A stretch of 64,000 nt of DNA, from contig JAPWHF010000009.1 in the NCBI GenBank assembly GCA_027214125.1, positions 124,001 to 188,000 of the forward strand, in the 5' to 3' direction. Positions 61,543 through 64,000 of this stretch are shown piece by piece (positions within the stretch are counted from its first letter, which is position 1; the number at the start of each line of letters is the position of its first letter). The position numbers and the translations under genes are program-made. Origin of the DNA: Zoogloeaceae bacterium G21618-S1 (GTDB lineage Bacteria; Pseudomonadota; Gammaproteobacteria; Burkholderiales; Rhodocyclaceae). The notes below the pieces were generated by a model. That model saw nothing but the letters and a program-made list of their open reading frames with translations, did not search any database and was not told the origin of the DNA.

Positions 61543-61612
61543 GTGTTCTCCGTGAATAAAGCGCGATCCGCCGCAAAATCTCTACTTTAGCGGCGGACCG
61601 CGGGGCGTGCAC

Positions 61613-63115
61613 TCAGAGCATCATCACCACGGACTTGCTCTCGGTGTACAGATCGAGCACCGCACGCCCCATCTCCCGCCCGATGCCCGACTGCTTGTAG
61701 CCACCGAAAGGCATGGCGCTGTCGAGCATGTTGTGGCAATTGACCCACACCGTGCCGGCCTTGATCTTGGGGATCAGACGATGCACCCGGCTCAGGTCGT
61801 TCGACCAGATCGACGCGGCCAGGCCGTAGGGCGTGTCGTTGGCACGGCGCGCCACTTCGTCGAGATCGTCATAAGGCAAGGCGACAACGACGGGGCCGAA
61901 GATCTCCTCACGCACCACTTTCATCTCGTCGCGCACATCGACCAGCACCGTTGGTTTGACGAAGTAGCCCTGCCGCGCATCGCGTTCGCCGCCGACCGCC
62001 GCGCGGGCGCCCTCCTCAATACCACTATTGATATAGCCCATCACGCGCTGCTGCTGAACGGCCGACACCAGCGGCCCAATCTGCGTGCTCGGGTCGATAC
62101 CCGGCCCCATCTTCATGCTCGCGGCAATCTCCGAGAGCCCCTCGACCACCTGCTCGAACCGGCTCTTGTGAATGAACAGGCGTGAGCCGGCGGTGCACAC
62201 CTGCCCCTGATTGAAGAAGATCGCCTGCGCCGCACCGGCCGCCGCAATCGCCGGGTCGGCATCGTCGAGCACGATCACCGGGCTCTTGCCGCCCAGCTCC
62301 AGCGAGAAGCGCGTCATGTTCTTGATCGCGGCCTGCCCGACCAGCTTGCCGACCTCGGTCGAGCCAGTGAAGGCGACCTTCTCGATGCCCGGATGCGAAG
62401 CCAATGCTGCACCTGCGGTGTGGCCGAGGCCGGTAACCACGTTCAGCACGCCCGGCGGGTAGCCGGCTTCGAGCGCCAGCTCTGCAAAGCGCAACGCCGA
62501 AAGCGGCGTCTCTTCGGCCGGCTTGAGCACCATGGTGCAACCGGTGGCCAGCGCCGGGCCGACTTTCCAGGCCGCCATCAGCAGCGGGAAGTTCCACGGG
62601 ATGATCGCGCCGACCACACCCACCGCCTCGCGCCGCGTAAAGCCGAAGAACTCCCGGTCGCGCACCAGCGGCACCGACACCTCCATGGTGCTGCCTTCAA
62701 TCTTGGTGGCCCAGCCGGCCATGTAGCGCAGGAAATCGATCGCCAGCGCGACGTCGACATGCCGCGCCATGGTCACCGGCTTGCCGTTGTCCAGCGCCTC
62801 GATCTCGGCCAGCTCCTGCGCGTTGGCTTCGAGCAGATCGGCCAGCTTGAGCAATAGGCGCTCGCGGTCGACCGGGCGCATCTTCGACCATTCACCCTGC
62901 TCAAACGCATGGCGGGCCGCCGCGACCGCGCGATCGATATCAGCGGCGTCGGCAGCCGGTACGCGGCAAAAAGCTTCACCAGAGGCCGGATCGGTCACGT
63001 CCAGCATCTCGCCATTCTGGGCATGCACCCAATTGGCACCAATCAGCATGCGGCCGGTACGCTCAAGAAAGGCGCGTGTTCCGTCGCCCATGGGGAAGTC
63101 GGGGTAAAGCTGCAT
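61613..63115 (-). CDS. NAD(P)-dependent aldehyde dehydrogenase
   Basis: A 500-residue class 1/2-type aldehyde dehydrogenase. NAD binding and oxyanion Asn lie in IIPWNFPLL, KPAEETPLSALR and FTGSTEVGKLV. The general-base Glu is in LELGGKSP and the nucleophile Cys in FFNQGQVCTAGSR. The end is SGIGREMGRAVLDLYTESKSV, typical of PuuC/AldA-like or betaine-aldehyde-type enzymes. The substrate is unknown. AAGGAG stands eight bases before the ATG at 63115. Confidence 0.94.
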   Translation of the reverse strand: MQLYPDFPMGDGTRAFLERTGRMLIGANWVHAQNGEMLDVTDPASGEAFCRVPAADAADIDRAVAAARHAFEQGEWSKMRPVDRERLLLKLADLLEANAQELAEIEALDNGKPVTMARHVDVALAIDFLRYMAGWATKIEGSTMEVSVPLVRDREFFGFTRREAVGVVGAIIPWNFPLLMAAWKVGPALATGCTMVLKPAEETPLSALRFAELALEAGYPPGVLNVVTGLGHTAGAALASHPGIEKVAFTGSTEVGKLVGQAAIKNMTRFSLELGGKSPVIVLDDADPAIAAAGAAQAIFFNQGQVCTAGSRLFIHKSRFEQVVEGLSEIAASMKMGPGIDPSTQIGPLVSAVQQQRVMGYINSGIEEGARAAVGGERDARQGYFVKPTVLVDVRDEMKVVREEIFGPVVVALPYDDLDEVARRANDTPYGLAASIWSNDLSRVHRLIPKIKAGTVWVNCHNMLDSAMPFGGYKQSGIGREMGRAVLDLYTESKSVVMML

Positions 63116-63152
63116 CGTGCTGTCTCCTTGGTTGTTTTTTCTACAAGAATGC

Positions 63153-63635
63153 TTACTGGCCACCCTCGCGCAATGGCATCAAGCCGGCACGCGACACGGC
63201 CTCGATCCGCGCGGTTTCGGCAACGTCCGCCGGCAAGCGAAGCTGCTTGACCAGGCGTTCGATCAGACGGTCTTCCAGCTTGAGCAAGCGGCCATCGGCA
63301 TAGGCCACCTCCCACAACATGGTGAGGATTTCGCTCTGCTCGCCGGGGGTGAAACCGCGTCGTACGGCCTGCACAAACTCCCAATCGTCGAGGACTTCGG
63401 CATAGCGTTGCTCGGCCACGGCAATCAACTCGGCCACCCGCTCTTCGCGTAAGCCGAAATGCCTGCGCAGCAGCCGGGCAATGGCCTCGGCCTCCATCGG
63501 GCTGGCCTCATGATCGACATGCATGGCTTCGATCAGCAATGCGGCAACGGCAATGACGCGGCGCTCGAAAGGACCGTGCTCCGAGCCTTCGGCTTCGAGG
63601 TCGCCTTTGAGCAAACGGATGAATCGCTTCAACAT
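63153..63635 (-). CDS. TerB-like protein
   Basis: A 160-residue all-helical protein of the TerB family. Acidic metal-binding-type segments are seen (HVDHEASPMEAEAIARLLRR, ILTMLWEVAYADGRLLKLED). TerB domains occur in tellurite-resistance and stress-response contexts, but many lone copies have unknown roles. No ter genes are near. GAGGAG precedes the ATG at 63635. It is nine bases downstream of the BNR-like gene on the same strand, so the two are probably co-transcribed. Confidence 0.85.
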   Translation of the reverse strand: MLKRFIRLLKGDLEAEGSEHGPFERRVIAVAALLIEAMHVDHEASPMEAEAIARLLRRHFGLREERVAELIAVAEQRYAEVLDDWEFVQAVRRGFTPGEQSEILTMLWEVAYADGRLLKLEDRLIERLVKQLRLPADVAETARIEAVSRAGLMPLREGGQ

Positions 63636-63644
63636 GGGCACTCC

Positions 63645-64000
63645 TCAGGGTTTATGGACAAGGGGCGGAAGCACGCCGGACTGGCCGGCGACGAACACCG
63701 CGCCATCGGCCGCCACCACGATCGCGGCGAGATTCTGGCGATCATCACGAATACTCACCGCCAGATGATCGCTCCCCGCCGGCAACGCAGCCATCACCCC
63801 GCCGCTGCCCACCAGGAGTAGCTCGCCATCGGGGGTTTCGACCGCATCGGCCAGCGCCTGGCTCAACTCGCCCGGCACCGTTGTCCAGTGCTCGCCGTCG
63901 TCGCGGCTGATCAGCACCCGGCCGCTCATGCCATACAGCACCAGGCTGCCGTCGCGGCGCTGCAGACCGCCCCACAGCGATCCGGTGGCGCCGGTGTCGA
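63645..64000 (-). CDS. BNR/Ycf48-like beta-propeller protein (C-terminal part, N-terminus off window)
   Basis: The last 117 residues of a protein whose start lies beyond base 64000. Repeats of the form GSLWGGLQRRDGSLVLYG and GRVLISRDDGEHWTTV are the sialidase/BNR ('SxDxGxxW') blades typical of Ycf48-like or photosystem-assembly-factor-like proteins. In heterotrophs these are usually exported proteins of unknown role, often next to RND-type transporters. Only three partial blades are visible. Confidence 0.8.
   Translation of the reverse strand, partial: DTGATGSLWGGLQRRDGSLVLYGMSGRVLISRDDGEHWTTVPGELSQALADAVETPDGELLLVGSGGVMAALPAGSDHLAVSIRDDRQNLAAIVVAADGAVFVAGQSGVLPPLVHKP

Noticed and set aside
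59776-61590. 604-codon plus-strand open frame
   Set aside because: Opposite the acyl-CoA ligase, which has all adenylation motifs.
1-64000. CRISPR arrays, prophage or integrative element
   Set aside because: No regularly spaced direct repeats, phage structural genes, integrase or intact transposase were seen.

Overview
This 64 kb window is GC-rich chromosomal DNA that fits a denitrifying betaproteobacterium of the Rhodocyclales / Zoogloeaceae kind (Azoarcus, Thauera, Denitromonas relatives). The assignment rests on gene content: respiratory nitrate reductase with paired NarK transporters, an NAD-linked molybdenum formate dehydrogenase, Na+-translocating NADH:quinone reductase, a PEP-CTERM protein and an AmmeMemoRadiSam cluster. 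Most of the window is ordinary core chromosome; the accessory or odd material lies at about 10.6-12.9 kb, 16.8-18.3 kb, 22.9-32.7 kb and around the IS remnant at 30.3 kb.

Layout. 1-5.7 kb: nitrate respiration on the minus strand, with narG (3' part off the window), narK2, narK1 and a divergently spaced Crp/Fnr-type regulator. 5.9-8.1 kb: relA. 8.2-11.1 kb: plus-strand EamA transporter, MtfA-type peptidase, flavodoxin-like protein and a host-attachment-like protein closed by a terminator. 11.2-12.9 kb: a ParS/Xre antitoxin and a RES toxin, both intact but separated by a roughly 694 bp element with 180 bp inverted arms. 12.9-15.4 kb: minus-strand ispD-ispF-thpR-racemase. 15.5-16.8 kb: MgtC/DUF4010 membrane protein. 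16.8-18.3 kb: an unusual fusion of a two-TM pore / Kir-like domain to a gamma-glutamylcyclotransferase-like domain. 18.5-21.7 kb: the three AmmeMemoRadiSam genes plus an alpha/beta-hydrolase-like protein. 21.8-30.0 kb: an SprA-like peptidase, a nuclease-LTD protein, an FAD oxidoreductase, small secreted proteins, an outer-membrane barrel, a TIR-TM-FGE-like fusion and a Tat-type MsrB. 30.0-32.7 kb: an IS3 orfA remnant and a glycine-rich PEP-CTERM protein with a sigma54-like promoter. 33.0-41.8 kb: mfd, an AraC regulator divergent from a peroxiredoxin, aroG, serB and pabBC. 41.8-46.3 kb: formate dehydrogenase with fused gamma and beta subunits. 46.6-47.0 kb: three tRNA genes. 47.2-53.7 kb: nqrABCDEF-nqrM plus a CBS protein. 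54.4-64 kb: a small XRE regulator, a radical-SAM protein divergent from queD, a large transglutaminase/DUF2126 protein, an acyl-CoA ligase, an aldehyde dehydrogenase, a TerB-like protein and the end of a BNR/Ycf48-like protein.

Together the energy genes describe a respiratory chain that can take electrons from formate (as NADH) and from NADH through the sodium pump, and pass them to nitrate. The observations most worth a second look are the channel-GGCT fusion, the toxin-antitoxin pair split by an inverted-repeat element, the TIR-FGE fusion, and the sigma54-type promoter in front of the PEP-CTERM gene.
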